This document shows, in pieces, positions 28,985 to 38,509 of a stretch of DNA of 64,000 nucleotides. The notes beneath the pieces are model-generated. The model was not told the DNA's origin. It saw only the letters and a list, made by a program, of their open reading frames with translations, and made no database searches. The DNA lies in the NCBI RefSeq assembly GCF_026619435.1, contig NZ_JAOVZQ010000001.1, forward strand, positions 3,727,501-3,791,500. The letters are read 5' to 3'. Position 1 is the stretch's first letter. Each line of letters opens with the position of its first letter. The stretch comes from Hoeflea ulvae. GTDB lineage: Bacteria > Pseudomonadota > Alphaproteobacteria > Rhizobiales > Rhizobiaceae. The position numbers and the translations under genes are program-made.

Positions 28985-30334
28985 ATGCAAAAAGAATTCG
29001 TTCGCAAGCACGGTGGCCCGGCGCCACGCTACACCAGCTACCCCACGGCTCCGCATTTTCATGCCGGAATTGACGGCAATGTCTATGCCCGCTGGCTGGG
29101 CAAGCTGAAGCCTGAGCAAACGCTGTCGCTCTATATTCATGTTCCCTGGTGCGACCGGCTGTGCTGGTTCTGCGGCTGCAACACCAAGCAGACGCTGAAA
29201 TACGAGCCGCTGAAGACCTATCTCGCGGCGCTGGAACACGAGATCGAGACCATTTCCGGGCTGATCGATCCCGGCTGCCGTGTCACCGCGCTGCATCTGG
29301 GCGGCGGCTCGCCGACCATGCTGCGCCCCGACGACATTGTGGCACTGAACGAGGCCCTGCGCAGCCGCTTCAATTTCCAGGCCGATGCCGAAATCAGCGT
29401 CGAGATGGATCCCAACGACCTCACCGACGACCGCTATGACGCGCTGGCCGAAATCGGCATGACCCGCGCCTCCATCGGCGTCCAGGATTTCGACGAGAAG
29501 GTGCAGCAGGCGATCAACCGCGAACAGAGTTTTGAACAGACTCGGGACGTGGTCGAACAGGTCCGGGCGCGCGGCGTCCGCTCGGTCAATTGCGACGTGC
29601 TGTACGGCCTGCCGCACCAGACCCGGCGCACCATCGACCGGACCATCGAACAGGTGCTGACGCTGGCTCCCGACCGGATCGCGCTGTTCGGCTATGCCCA
29701 TGTCCCCTGGATGAAGGCCAATCAGAAGATGATCGACGAGGCCGCCCTGCCCGACATCACCGAGCGTTTCGCGCAGATGAACCGCGCGGCCTCGGCGCTG
29801 ACCTCGGCCGGCTACACGGCCATCGGGATTGATCATTTCGCCCTGCCCGGCGACAGCCTGGCGGTGGCAGCGGCTTCGGGCGCCATGCGCCGCAATTTCC
29901 AGGGCTATACCAGCGACACAGCCGATGCCCTGATCGGCATGGGCGCCTCCTCGATCGGCCAGTTGCCGCAGGGCTATGTCCAGAACCAGCCCTCGACCGG
30001 CGAATATCAGCGCCAGGTCAAGCAGGGACGGCTGCCGGTGGTGCGCGGCTTTGAACTGTCGACCGATGACCGCATCCGCGCCCGCATCATCGAGCTGCTG
30101 ATGTGCGATTTCGCCTTCTCCTTCGCCACCATCCGGCACGAGTTCGGCGGCGATGCCGAGGCGGTGCTGGACGAAGCCGAATATCTGGCCAGTTGTGACA
30201 CCGACGGCATGATCGAATTCAACGGCGGACTTTTCCAGGTGACGGCCAAGGGCCAGCCCTTCGTGCGCTCGGTGGCGTCGGCGTTTGACAGCTATTTCGG
30301 AGCCGGCGCCGCACGCCATTCGCTGGCGGTCTGA
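28985..30334 (+). CDS. hemN: Oxygen-independent coproporphyrinogen III oxidase
   Basis: A 449-residue radical SAM enzyme that decarboxylates coproporphyrinogen III under low oxygen. The cluster ligands C56, C60 and C63, plus C65, lie in [13 protein letters not shown], the HemN-specific pattern. Substrate-binding features such as [10 protein letters not shown] and the C-terminal HemN domain are present. ATG 28985 gives the normal N-terminus ([11 protein letters not shown] near residue 15). The FNR box and FnrN next door fit its microaerobic role. Confidence 0.95.
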   Translation: MQKEFVRKHGGPAPRYTSYPTAPHFHAGIDGNVYARWLGKLKPEQTLSLYIHVPWCDRLCWFCGCNTKQTLKYEPLKTYLAALEHEIETISGLIDPGCRVTALHLGGGSPTMLRPDDIVALNEALRSRFNFQADAEISVEMDPNDLTDDRYDALAEIGMTRASIGVQDFDEKVQQAINREQSFEQTRDVVEQVRARGVRSVNCDVLYGLPHQTRRTIDRTIEQVLTLAPDRIALFGYAHVPWMKANQKMIDEAALPDITERFAQMNRAASALTSAGYTAIGIDHFALPGDSLAVAAASGAMRRNFQGYTSDTADALIGMGASSIGQLPQGYVQNQPSTGEYQRQVKQGRLPVVRGFELSTDDRIRARIIELLMCDFAFSFATIRHEFGGDAEAVLDEAEYLASCDTDGMIEFNGGLFQVTAKGQPFVRSVASAFDSYFGAGAARHSLAV

Positions 30335-30461
30335 TCCCGCCCGGCAGCTGCAAGACCTGCCCCGCGGCACACCCGTGCAACCACGCGCAAAGAAGCCATT
30401 GGCTTTTGCGCCGGATTTTTCTATAGCTTCGCTCAAACAGTTATCCAATGAGGACAGAAGC

Positions 30462-30740
30462 GTGACCGCAACATTTGACAAGGTCGCCGATATCATCGCC
30501 GAAACGAGCGAGATTGACCGCGACTCCATCACCACCGAAAGCCACACCATTGACGATCTGGGTATCGACAGCCTCGATTTCCTCGACATCGTGTTTGCGG
30601 TCGACAAGGAATTCGGCATCAAGATTCCGCTCGAGCAGTGGACTCAGGAGGTCAATGACGGCAAGGCTTCGACCGAGGAATATTTCGTGCTTGGCAATCT
30701 GTGCACCAAGATTGACGAGCTCAGAGCCGCAAAGGGCTGA
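30462..30740 (+). CDS. acpXL: Acyl carrier protein AcpXL for very-long-chain fatty acid of lipid A
   Basis: A 92-residue acidic acyl carrier protein with the phosphopantetheine site S37 in [15 protein letters not shown]. It closely follows the AcpXL pattern ([23 protein letters not shown]) rather than housekeeping AcpP. The start is GTG at 30462, with GAGGA upstream; a longer ATG-started frame (30285) overlaps hemN and does not match. AcpXL carries the 27-hydroxy-C28 chain that LpxXL transfers to lipid A. It is first in the six-gene block. Confidence 0.96.
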   Translation: MTATFDKVADIIAETSEIDRDSITTESHTIDDLGIDSLDFLDIVFAVDKEFGIKIPLEQWTQEVNDGKASTEEYFVLGNLCTKIDELRAAKG

Positions 30741-30763
30741 GGCCCGGGCGGCGGGATTGATAC

Positions 30764-31249
30764 ATGCAACTTGAATACTTCCAGATGATCGACCGCGTTG
30801 AAGCGCTTGATCTCGAGGCAGGCACATTGGTTGCAAGCTCGACCGTCCCCGCTGCCAGTCCGGTGTTCGAAGGCCATTTCCCGGGCATGCCGCTGGTTCC
30901 CGGAGTGCTGCTGATCGAGACCATGGCCCAGGCCAGCGGCTTTCTGGTCCTGGCCAAGACGGATTTTGCGGCGATGCCGTTCCTGATGTCGGTCGACGTC
31001 GCCAAGATGCGTGATTTCGTCAAGCCCGGCGCGGTGCTCGAGATCACCGCCACACTGGAACATGTCGGCTCGGGCTACGCGGTGACCAAGGCAAGGATAA
31101 CGAGCGAAGGCAGGAAGGTGGCCGATTGCCAGCTGAAGCTGAAGACCGTTGCCTTTGACCAGGTTCCGCTTTCAGCAATCGTCCGCAGCCGGGCCGGCGA
31201 AGTCGGGCTCTTGGGCGCCATGGCCAATGCCGCAGGAGATCAGCAATGA
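30764..31249 (+). CDS. 3-hydroxyacyl-ACP dehydratase, FabZ-type of the AcpXL pathway
   Basis: A 161-residue hotdog-fold dehydratase with catalytic H38 and E52 in FEGHFPGMPLVPGVLLIETM. It probably removes water during elongation of the very-long-chain acyl group on AcpXL, judged by position in the block. It starts 23 bases after acpXL and overlaps the next gene by four bases (ATGA). Often named fabZXL in rhizobia. Confidence 0.9.
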   Translation: MQLEYFQMIDRVEALDLEAGTLVASSTVPAASPVFEGHFPGMPLVPGVLLIETMAQASGFLVLAKTDFAAMPFLMSVDVAKMRDFVKPGAVLEITATLEHVGSGYAVTKARITSEGRKVADCQLKLKTVAFDQVPLSAIVRSRAGEVGLLGAMANAAGDQQ

Positions 31250-32448
31250 CGAACAAGCGCCACGCCGTGGTGGTCACCGGAATAGGTCTTGTCACCTCGC
31301 TCGGAGTCGGCCGCCAGGCCCATTCCGAGGCCTTGATGACCGGATCGACACCGGCCAGAAGGACCGACAGCGAGCGCTTTGCGCCCTACACGGTTCACCC
31401 CTTGCCCGAGATCGACTGGTCCGAGCAGATCCCGCGCCGCGGCGATCAGCGCCAGATGGAAAACTGGCAGCGGCTCGGCGTGTATTCCGCCGGCCTTGCG
31501 CTGGACGATGCCGGGCTCAAGGGTGATCTCGAGGCCTGTGCCGCGATGGACATGATCGTTGCCGCCGGCGGCGGTGAGCGCGACATCGCGGTGGACACGC
31601 TGATCATCGAGGAAAGCCGCACCCGCAATGACCGCGAGCAACTGCTCAACGAGAAACTGACTACCGAATTGCGCCCCACGCTGTTTCTGGCACAATTGTC
31701 CAACCTGCTGGCCGGCAATATTTCGATCGTGCACAAGGTCACCGGTTCTTCGCGCACCCTGATGGGCGAGGAAGGCGCAGGCATTTCCGCCATCGAGACG
31801 GCACATGCCCGCATTGCGGCGGGTCAGTCGACTCACTGCCTGGTCGGCGGCGCCTTCATCGCCGAACGGCTGGACATGCTTATGGTGATGGAAGCGGTCC
31901 AGGGCCTCGGCCAGAGCCCGGACGCGCCGTTCTGGGGCAGCGACGGCCAGGCCAACGGCATGAATCTGGGAACCGCCGGCGCGTTTCTGGTGCTGGAATC
32001 ACTCGAACACGCACAGGCGCGCGGCGCCCATATCTATGCCCGCCTCGACGCCGTGCTTGCCGACCGCGGGAACCGCGCCGATGGCGGCATGGAGCGCCGG
32101 CTGCAGGATCTTGCCGACGGCACCGGGGCCAGCGCGGACGGCGCCGGCTCGGTCGTGTTCTGCGGCACCCCCGGCCTTTCCGACCTCAGTGGCCGCGAGC
32201 GCGCCTTCCTTGAGACCCGGTTCCCAGAGGCGCCGCTGCGCACCATCGGAGCCCTGTTCGGGCATTCGCTCGAAGCCCAGTTCCCCACGGCCGTGGCGCT
32301 GGCCTGCCTGGCGCTCGACGCCGAAACCCCGATCAGCCCCTTTGCCGACGGTGAAGGCGCAGCCGCAACCGCGGCCGGTTCGGCGATTGTGACGACGATC
32401 GGCCATGTCCGCGGCGAAGGCATTGCCCGCCTGACGAGAATGCCATGA
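31246..32448 (+). CDS. Beta-ketoacyl-ACP synthase homologue FabF2XL, active-site cysteine missing
   Basis: A 400-residue thiolase-fold protein placed as fabF2XL in the rhizobial block. The N-terminus is normal (HAVVVTGIGLVTSLGVG) and one histidine motif, ALFGHSLEAQF, remains. Where the catalytic TACASG is expected it reads VTGSSRTLMGEEGAG (about residues 165-179), with no cysteine, and the first histidine (NAHGTSTPEND in its neighbour) is replaced by FCGTPG. It is therefore probably a non-condensing partner of FabF1XL, like the chain-length factor of polyketide synthases. That role is inference. Confidence 0.85.
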   Translation: MTNKRHAVVVTGIGLVTSLGVGRQAHSEALMTGSTPARRTDSERFAPYTVHPLPEIDWSEQIPRRGDQRQMENWQRLGVYSAGLALDDAGLKGDLEACAAMDMIVAAGGGERDIAVDTLIIEESRTRNDREQLLNEKLTTELRPTLFLAQLSNLLAGNISIVHKVTGSSRTLMGEEGAGISAIETAHARIAAGQSTHCLVGGAFIAERLDMLMVMEAVQGLGQSPDAPFWGSDGQANGMNLGTAGAFLVLESLEHAQARGAHIYARLDAVLADRGNRADGGMERRLQDLADGTGASADGAGSVVFCGTPGLSDLSGRERAFLETRFPEAPLRTIGALFGHSLEAQFPTAVALACLALDAETPISPFADGEGAAATAAGSAIVTTIGHVRGEGIARLTRMP

Positions 32449-32461
32449 GACGGAGACAGCC

Positions 32462-33748
32462 ATGAGCAAAGCTGCATATACAGACCATCTCGGCCGTCCG
32501 CTGGTCGCCGTCACCGGCATGGGCGTCGTCTCCTCGCTGGGACAGGGCATCACGGACAACTGGGCGGCACTGACCGCCGGCAAGTCCGGCATCCACCCGA
32601 TCACCCGATTTCCCTCCGACGGCCTCTCGACCCGCATCTGCGGCACCGTCGATTTCATCGAGATTCCGGTCGCCAATGCGGTGGAGCGGTCCTTTGCCTT
32701 TGCCCGCGAAACCACGCTCGAGGCCCTCGCCCAGGCCGGCCTGTCCGGCGATTTCGGCGGCCCGCTGTTTCTCGCCGCCCCGCCGATCGAACCCGAATGG
32801 CTGGCCCGGTTCGAGCTTGGCGACCGGGTTCGCCCCGAGCAGATGACCGGCAATGCCTATGAGCAGTTTCTCGCAGTGCTGCGCGAAAAGGCCGATCCGG
32901 CCTTCCATGAGGCCGCCATGTTCGGCTCGATCTCCGAGCGGCTGGCCGACCAGTTCGGGACCCGCGGCCTGCCGGTGACATTGTCGACCGCCTGCGCTTC
33001 CGGTGCCACCGCGATCCAGCTCGGCGTCGAGGCAATCCGCCAGGGCCGCACCGACCGGGCGCTGAGCGTGGCCACCGACGGCTCGGTCAGCGCCGAAGCG
33101 CTGATCCGCTTTTCGCTGCTGTCGGCGCTGTCGACCAACAATGACGCGCCCGAAAAGGCCTCGCGGCCCTTCACCAAGGACCGTGACGGCTTTGTCATTG
33201 CCGAAGGTGCCGCCACTCTGGTGCTCGAATCGCTGGAATCAGCCCTTGCCCGCGGCGCCCGGGTTCTCGGCATCATCAGCGGCTGCGGCGAGAAGGCCGA
33301 TGATTTCCACCGCACCCGTTCCTCGCCGGGCGGCGCGCCGGCAATCGCCACCATTCGCGCAGCCCTGGACGATGCCGGGCTCTCGGCCGACGAGATCGGC
33401 TATGTCAACGCCCACGGCACATCGACTCCGGAAAACGACAAGATGGAATATATGTCGCTGTCGACCGTGTTCGGCGACCGGATGGCCGATGTGCCGGTGT
33501 CATCGAACAAGTCGATGATCGGCCACACGCTGACGGCGGCTGGCGCGGTGGAAGCGGTGTTCTCGCTGTTGACCATTGCCAATGGCGTGTTGCCGCCGAC
33601 CATCAATTACGACAATCCGGACCCGACGATCGCGCTCGATGTCGTCCCCAATGTCAAACGCGATGCGGCGATAACCAGCGTGTTGTCCAACTCTTTCGGC
33701 TTCGGCGGACAGAACGCATGCCTTGTCATGTCGGCTGAACCCGCTTAA
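32462..33748 (+). CDS. Beta-ketoacyl-ACP synthase FabF1XL (active)
   Basis: A 428-residue KAS II-type condensing enzyme with the full triad: C178 (TLSTACASGATAIQ), the His of NAHGTSTPENDKME and the His of SMIGHTLTAAGAVE. It elongates acyl chains with malonyl-ACP and by position works on AcpXL. It starts 13 bases after the FabF2XL gene, which favours a heterodimer of the two. Confidence 0.92.
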   Translation: MSKAAYTDHLGRPLVAVTGMGVVSSLGQGITDNWAALTAGKSGIHPITRFPSDGLSTRICGTVDFIEIPVANAVERSFAFARETTLEALAQAGLSGDFGGPLFLAAPPIEPEWLARFELGDRVRPEQMTGNAYEQFLAVLREKADPAFHEAAMFGSISERLADQFGTRGLPVTLSTACASGATAIQLGVEAIRQGRTDRALSVATDGSVSAEALIRFSLLSALSTNNDAPEKASRPFTKDRDGFVIAEGAATLVLESLESALARGARVLGIISGCGEKADDFHRTRSSPGGAPAIATIRAALDDAGLSADEIGYVNAHGTSTPENDKMEYMSLSTVFGDRMADVPVSSNKSMIGHTLTAAGAVEAVFSLLTIANGVLPPTINYDNPDPTIALDVVPNVKRDAAITSVLSNSFGFGGQNACLVMSAEPA

Positions 33749-33910
33749 GGCATGGCGCGCTCCAGCAAACCGGCCGGGGCCACGGTGATCACGCTTTCCG
33801 GCATTGCGTGACCGCGCCATCCCGGCGCTCACCTGAAGCCCGCGCGCGGGCTCGAGATCTGAATTCATGGCGGCCGATATGGCCACGCCGAGCGGCGAAG
33901 GACGAGTACC

Positions 33911-34939
33911 ATGCGGGCATTGCAGCTGATCGAAGACCGCAAGCTTGAAACCGTGGATCTGCCACCGCCACCGCCGCCCGGCATCGGCGAAGTCACCGTG
34001 TCGATCAAGGCGGTCGCGCTCAATCACATCGATGTCTGGGGCTGGCGCGGCATGGCGTTCGCCAAGCGCAAGATGCCGCTGGTCATCGGCGCCGAGGCCT
34101 CGGGCGAGATCGATGCGATCGGCCATGGCGTCGCAGGACTGGTTCCCGGCCAGCTCGTCTCGATCTACGGCGCGCGCACCTGCGGCCTGTGCCGCCCCTG
34201 CCGCGAAGGCCGCGACAATCTGTGCGAACATGTCGGCGGCGTGCACGGTTTCCATCTCGACGGTTTTGCACAGGAAAAAATCAACCTGCCGGCCCGGCTC
34301 TTGGTCCCCGCCCCTCCCGGTGTCACCGCGGTGGGTGCGGCCGTAGCACCGGTCACCTTCGGCACCGTCGAGCACATGCTGTTTGACAATGCCAGGCTCG
34401 AACCGGGCGAAACCATCCTGATCCATGCCGGCGGATCCGGCATCGGCAGTGCCGCCATCCAGCTTGCCAAGAAGATCGGCTGCACCGTTATCACCACGGT
34501 CGGCTCGGATGCCAAGATCGAACCGGCAAAGGCGCTGGGCGCCGATCACGTGATCAATTACCGCGAGGACCGCTTCGAGGGCGTGGTGCGCAAGCTCACC
34601 AAGAAGCGCGGTGTCGATGTGGTGTTCGAACATGTCGGCGCCGACACCTGGGCCGGCTCGATGCTGTCGCTCAAGCGCGGCGGGCGGCTGGTCACCTGCG
34701 GGTCGACCTCCGGCGTCTCCACACAGATGAACCTGATGATGCTGTTCCAGCAGCAATTGCGCCTGATCGGCTCCTTTGGCTGCCGCATGGAAAACATGGC
34801 CAATGCCATGCAGAAGATGGCCGCCAACCAGGTTCAGCCGGTCATCGACACCGAAATCGGCTTTGACGACATCTCCGTTGCCCTGGCACGCATGGAAGGG
34901 AGAGATGTCTTCGGCAAGATCATCCTCCGGATGGATTGA
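33911..34939 (+). CDS. Zinc-type alcohol dehydrogenase/quinone reductase-like protein of the AcpXL block
   Basis: A 342-residue MDR-superfamily oxidoreductase. It has a GroES-like N-terminal domain with the structural-zinc cysteines (CGLCRPCREGRDNLC) and a Rossmann domain (HAGGSGIGSAAIQLAKKIG). Rhizobial adh2XL lies at this position; it is thought to take part in the reductive or oxidative steps of long-chain acyl synthesis, but its reaction is unproven. A gap of 162 bases to fabF1XL; lpxXL follows after 16 bases. Confidence 0.88.
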   Translation: MRALQLIEDRKLETVDLPPPPPPGIGEVTVSIKAVALNHIDVWGWRGMAFAKRKMPLVIGAEASGEIDAIGHGVAGLVPGQLVSIYGARTCGLCRPCREGRDNLCEHVGGVHGFHLDGFAQEKINLPARLLVPAPPGVTAVGAAVAPVTFGTVEHMLFDNARLEPGETILIHAGGSGIGSAAIQLAKKIGCTVITTVGSDAKIEPAKALGADHVINYREDRFEGVVRKLTKKRGVDVVFEHVGADTWAGSMLSLKRGGRLVTCGSTSGVSTQMNLMMLFQQQLRLIGSFGCRMENMANAMQKMAANQVQPVIDTEIGFDDISVALARMEGRDVFGKIILRMD

Positions 34940-34955
34940 GGCCGCGAAACATCTG

Positions 34956-35900
34956 ATGTCGAAACCATTCCGCATGGCGCTGACGCGCATTGTCATTGCC
35001 TTGAGACGGGTCAGGGACTGGACAATCGCCGCCGTCGTGCTGAGCCTGTTGAAGCTGATCTCGCTGTTGCCGGCGCACAAGGCGATCCCGCTGGTCGATC
35101 GCCTCGCCCGGCGCATCGGTCCGCTGACCTCGCGCCACAAGCTGGCGATGTACAACCTGGCCCGGGCCTTCCCGGAAAAATCCGAGGCCGAGCACACGCA
35201 GATCGCCACCGATATGTGGGGCAACATGTCGAGGCTTGCGGCTGAATATGTGTTTCTCGACCAGATTTTCGATTTTGACCCGGAGTCTGACGAACACGGC
35301 ACGATCGAGGTCGAGGGCGCCGAGATCTTTCTCAAGCTGCGCGACTCCGACAAGCCCTTTATCGTATTCACCGCCCATACCGGCAATTTCGAGCTTCTGC
35401 CAATCGCCGCAGCGGCTTTCGGTCTGGACGTGATGGCGCTGTTCCGGCCGCCAAACAATCCCTATATCGCCAAGAAGGTGCTGGCCGCGCGCCGCACCTC
35501 GATGGGCCATCTGGTGCCCTCACGTGCGGGCGCTGCCTTCACGCTCGCCAGGCGGCTTGAAAGCGGCGGCGGCGTCGGCCTGCTGGTCGACCAGAAATTC
35601 CACAAGGGCGCCAAGACCTCGTTCTTCGGACTGGAAGCGCACACCAATCCGCTGCTGGCCAAGCTGCTCAGGCAATATGAATGTGATGTCTATCCGGCCC
35701 GCGCCATCCGGCTGCCCGGCGGCCGGCACCGGCTGGTGGTCGAACCCGCCGTCGAGATACCGCGCAAACCCGATGGCAGCGTCGACATCACCGCCACCTC
35801 GCAAATGCTCAACGACAAGGTGGAAAGCTGGGTCCGGGAATATCCCGGCCAGTGGCAGTGGTTTCATGACCGCTGGCAGATCAAGCACCTGCTCAAATAG
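34956..35900 (+). CDS. lpxXL: Lipid A very-long-chain acyltransferase LpxXL
   Basis: A 314-residue membrane-anchored LpxL-family acyltransferase. Residues about 22-40 are hydrophobic (TIAAVVLSLLKLISLLP). The catalytic H-x4-E motif is H141-T-G-N-F-E146 in FTAHTGNFELLPI, followed by the family block PPNNPYIAKKVLAARR. It moves the 27-hydroxyoctacosanoyl group from AcpXL to lipid A in the inner membrane. ATG 34956 gives the usual length of about 310 residues. Last gene of the block. Confidence 0.94.
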   Translation: MSKPFRMALTRIVIALRRVRDWTIAAVVLSLLKLISLLPAHKAIPLVDRLARRIGPLTSRHKLAMYNLARAFPEKSEAEHTQIATDMWGNMSRLAAEYVFLDQIFDFDPESDEHGTIEVEGAEIFLKLRDSDKPFIVFTAHTGNFELLPIAAAAFGLDVMALFRPPNNPYIAKKVLAARRTSMGHLVPSRAGAAFTLARRLESGGGVGLLVDQKFHKGAKTSFFGLEAHTNPLLAKLLRQYECDVYPARAIRLPGGRHRLVVEPAVEIPRKPDGSVDITATSQMLNDKVESWVREYPGQWQWFHDRWQIKHLLK

Positions 35901-35948
35901 GATCCGGGACCCGGCGCAGGCCGGGCCCTCGGCAATTGTCAGGTCGTG

Positions 35949-36380
35949 TCAGTTCTGGACGACGATCCGGATATTGTGCTTGCCCATTTTCTCGACCAGC
36001 GAATAGAACCGCGCCGCGTCCTGTTCGGCCAGGCGGACACAGCCATGCGAAGCACGGCGGCCCAGGCGCTTGGTGTCGCGGGTGGCATGGATCGCATAGC
36101 CGCCGCGGAAGAACACGGCATAATGCATCCAGGCATTGTTGTATTTGCGCGACCGGTGATAGCGCGAAAGCCATTTCGGCGAATAGGTGCCGCGCGGCGT
36201 CGCATAGCCCGACCGGCCGGTTGACACCCGCCACTTGTATTTGACGCGGCCATTCTGGCTGATCACCATGGTCTGCGACGAGACGTCGATCTTGGCGATC
36301 ACCTTGGCTGCGAAGGCGGATGCGGATGAGAATGGCATAAGCGCCAGGGCAAGGACCCCGGCCAAGAATAGTTTACGCAT
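35949..36380 (-). CDS. Small secreted L,D-transpeptidase (YkuD domain)
   Basis: 143 residues with a signal peptide (about 1-24, AFA) and a bare YkuD domain. The catalytic residues are H98 (GYAIHAT) and C114 (RASHGCVRLAEQ). Rhizobial genomes hold many such short L,D-transpeptidases. It acts in the periplasm on peptidoglycan or lipoprotein cross-links. Monocistronic, convergent with lpxXL. Confidence 0.92.
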   Translation of the reverse strand: MRKLFLAGVLALALMPFSSASAFAAKVIAKIDVSSQTMVISQNGRVKYKWRVSTGRSGYATPRGTYSPKWLSRYHRSRKYNNAWMHYAVFFRGGYAIHATRDTKRLGRRASHGCVRLAEQDAARFYSLVEKMGKHNIRIVVQN

Positions 36381-36510
36381 TGCTGTACCCCCTGTTACCT
36401 TGAACCGAATATTATTATCTTCGGATCAACCTGAACAGATATTCGTGCCATATACAGTTAAGATGCATGACGGCATTTTATCTATCTGTCCGTTTTACGA
36501 ATATGCTGCG

Positions 36511-37485
36511 CTAGAATGAGACAATAAAAACCACAAGCGCCAGCAACGCAAGGCAATCGCAAGCTCTGCCAAACACCAGAAGCGCATCGGCAATGTCCCG
36601 GGCACGTGCGTTGCTGCGGCCCGCGGCATTCAGGCTTGCCTCGATGACGGTCTCGCCGCCATATTGACGCGGACCGCCGAGCGCCAGCCCGAGCCCGCCG
36701 GCCATCGCCGCTTCCGGCCACCCGGCATTGGGCGAGCGGTGCAGGCCTGAATCGAGCAGGGCTGTTTCACCGGCGCGCCACATTGCCTTCTTGCCCTTGA
36801 CCAGGCCCGCGCCCGCTGCAATCAGCCCCGCCGACAGCCGCGCCGCCGGCCAGTTGGCAAGGTCATCGAGCCGCGCCGCCGCCCTGCCGAAATCCCGGTG
36901 CCGGTCATTGAGATGGCCGATCATCGAATCGGCGGTGTTGAGCATCTTGTAGGCCATCAGCCCGGGCAGCCCGAGCAGCGCATACCACAGCGCCGGCGCG
37001 ACGATGCCGTCGGAGAAATTCTCCGCCAGGCTTTCGATCGCCGCCCGCGACACCCCGGCTTCATCCAGCGCCTCGGGATCGCGCCCGACAATCATCGACA
37101 CCGCCTTGCGGCCCCCGGGCAATCCGCCCTGCATCAGTCCTGCGCCCACCGCGCCGACATGATCGGCGAGGCTTTTCTGGGCCAGAAACACGGCCACCAC
37201 GATGATTTCCAGCACCAGGCCGGCCATGCCGAGCTCCGCAAACAGGCGTGCCAGACCCCAGCCGGCAAGGGCTGCGACGAGCAGCAGCCCGGCAATCGCG
37301 GCGCGCCCCTTGCGGCGGCGGATATCTGCAGTGTCAGAGGAGTGGTTGAATTTGCGGTCGGCAAAGCCGATGGCGGCGCCGAACAGCACCACCGGATGGC
37401 TGATCCGCCGCCACAGCCAGTCGGGATCGCCAATGACGCGATCAAGCAGCAGCGCCGCAACAAGAACCGGCAGATGCCCCATCAC
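36511..37485 (-). CDS. cobD: Adenosylcobinamide-phosphate synthase (CobD/CbiB)
   Basis: A 324-residue integral membrane enzyme with about five membrane segments that joins the aminopropanol-phosphate arm to adenosylcobyric acid. Family motifs are ESLAENFSDGIVAPALWYAL and YKMLNTADSMIGHLNDR. The start overlaps the cobC stop by four bases, and its product uses the CobC product, so the two form a metabolic and translational unit. Named cobD in the aerobic nomenclature, cbiB in Salmonella. Confidence 0.93.
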   Translation of the reverse strand: MMGHLPVLVAALLLDRVIGDPDWLWRRISHPVVLFGAAIGFADRKFNHSSDTADIRRRKGRAAIAGLLLVAALAGWGLARLFAELGMAGLVLEIIVVAVFLAQKSLADHVGAVGAGLMQGGLPGGRKAVSMIVGRDPEALDEAGVSRAAIESLAENFSDGIVAPALWYALLGLPGLMAYKMLNTADSMIGHLNDRHRDFGRAAARLDDLANWPAARLSAGLIAAGAGLVKGKKAMWRAGETALLDSGLHRSPNAGWPEAAMAGGLGLALGGPRQYGGETVIEASLNAAGRSNARARDIADALLVFGRACDCLALLALVVFIVSF

Positions 37486-38504
37486 GAGACGCGCGCACCT
37501 GCGAACCGCAGGGTTTCGCGCAGCCGCACCGCCGACAATTCGTCCGGCACCAGGCCGATCCTGATCCGCGACGGGCTGTGGTCAAAGGCCCGCACCAGCA
37601 CCTGCCGGCTGGCCATCGCATCGCGCACCGCCGCGCCGTCGCCGACATCGCAATAGAAAAACAGCGGCGCTTCGCCGACAATGCGCACCCCTGCCCGGCT
37701 CAGGGCCGAGCGGGTCATGGTGTTGGCCTTGTCGATCCTGCCGCGCAGCTCGCCGATCAGGTCGATGCGCGAGAACGCATGCGCCGCAATCGCCAGCGCC
37801 GGCCCGGAAACCGCCCGGGGACCGATCCGCTGGCTGAGGATCCCGGCCAGCCGGGGCTCGGCAAAGACAAATCCCAGCCGCAGGCCGGCCAGGCCGAAGA
37901 ACTTGCCGAAGGACCGCATCACCACGAGATTGGGTTCGGTTCCAGCCGCACCGACCATCGACAGGTCCTGGCGCAGATCGGCAAAGGCCTCGTCGACAAT
38001 TACCAGCCGGTGCCGGTGCGCCCGGGCGAAGCCGAAAATATCGTCTCGCATGGTCTCGCGGCCATCGGGATTGTTCGGATTGGCGAGCACCACCGTGCTG
38101 GCCAGGGTGCTGTCTGCGGCTTCCAGGGTTTCGATATGTTTGACCGTCTTGCCGACCCGGCGATAGGACAGCTCATATTCGCCATAGGTGGGGGAGACGA
38201 TTGCCGCCATGTCGGCACTGGGTGCAAGCCAGGGCAGCAACTGGATCGCGGCCTGGGTGCCCGGCACGGCAACCGGCACCACCGAGCCGCCATAATGCCG
38301 CTTGGCCAGTTCGCAGACCCGGAGCACCTCGGCCTGTTCCGGCAGGCGCCGCCAGCAATCGGCGCTCAGTTCCGGCAGCGGCAGGCTGAACGGACTGATG
38401 CCGGTCGACAGGTCGAGCCATTCCGACGCCGAACCGCCATGGCGGGCAACGGCCTCCGACAGCGCTCCGCCATGGGCAATCCGGTCGTCAGTGGGGTCCA
38501 TCAT
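37482..38504 (-). CDS. cobC: Threonine-phosphate decarboxylase (CobC)
   Basis: A 340-residue PLP enzyme, HisC-like. The lysine motif is RSFGKFFGLAGLRLGFV, with LANPNNPDGRETM and DEAFADL as further signatures. It makes (R)-1-amino-2-propanol phosphate from L-threonine phosphate for the lower-ligand arm. The adjacent ATGATG offers two starts three bases apart; 38504 is used. It lies five bases after cobB and overlaps cobD. Confidence 0.92.
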   Translation of the reverse strand: MMDPTDDRIAHGGALSEAVARHGGSASEWLDLSTGISPFSLPLPELSADCWRRLPEQAEVLRVCELAKRHYGGSVVPVAVPGTQAAIQLLPWLAPSADMAAIVSPTYGEYELSYRRVGKTVKHIETLEAADSTLASTVVLANPNNPDGRETMRDDIFGFARAHRHRLVIVDEAFADLRQDLSMVGAAGTEPNLVVMRSFGKFFGLAGLRLGFVFAEPRLAGILSQRIGPRAVSGPALAIAAHAFSRIDLIGELRGRIDKANTMTRSALSRAGVRIVGEAPLFFYCDVGDGAAVRDAMASRQVLVRAFDHSPSRIRIGLVPDELSAVRLRETLRFAGARVS

Positions 38505-38509
38505 CGGGT

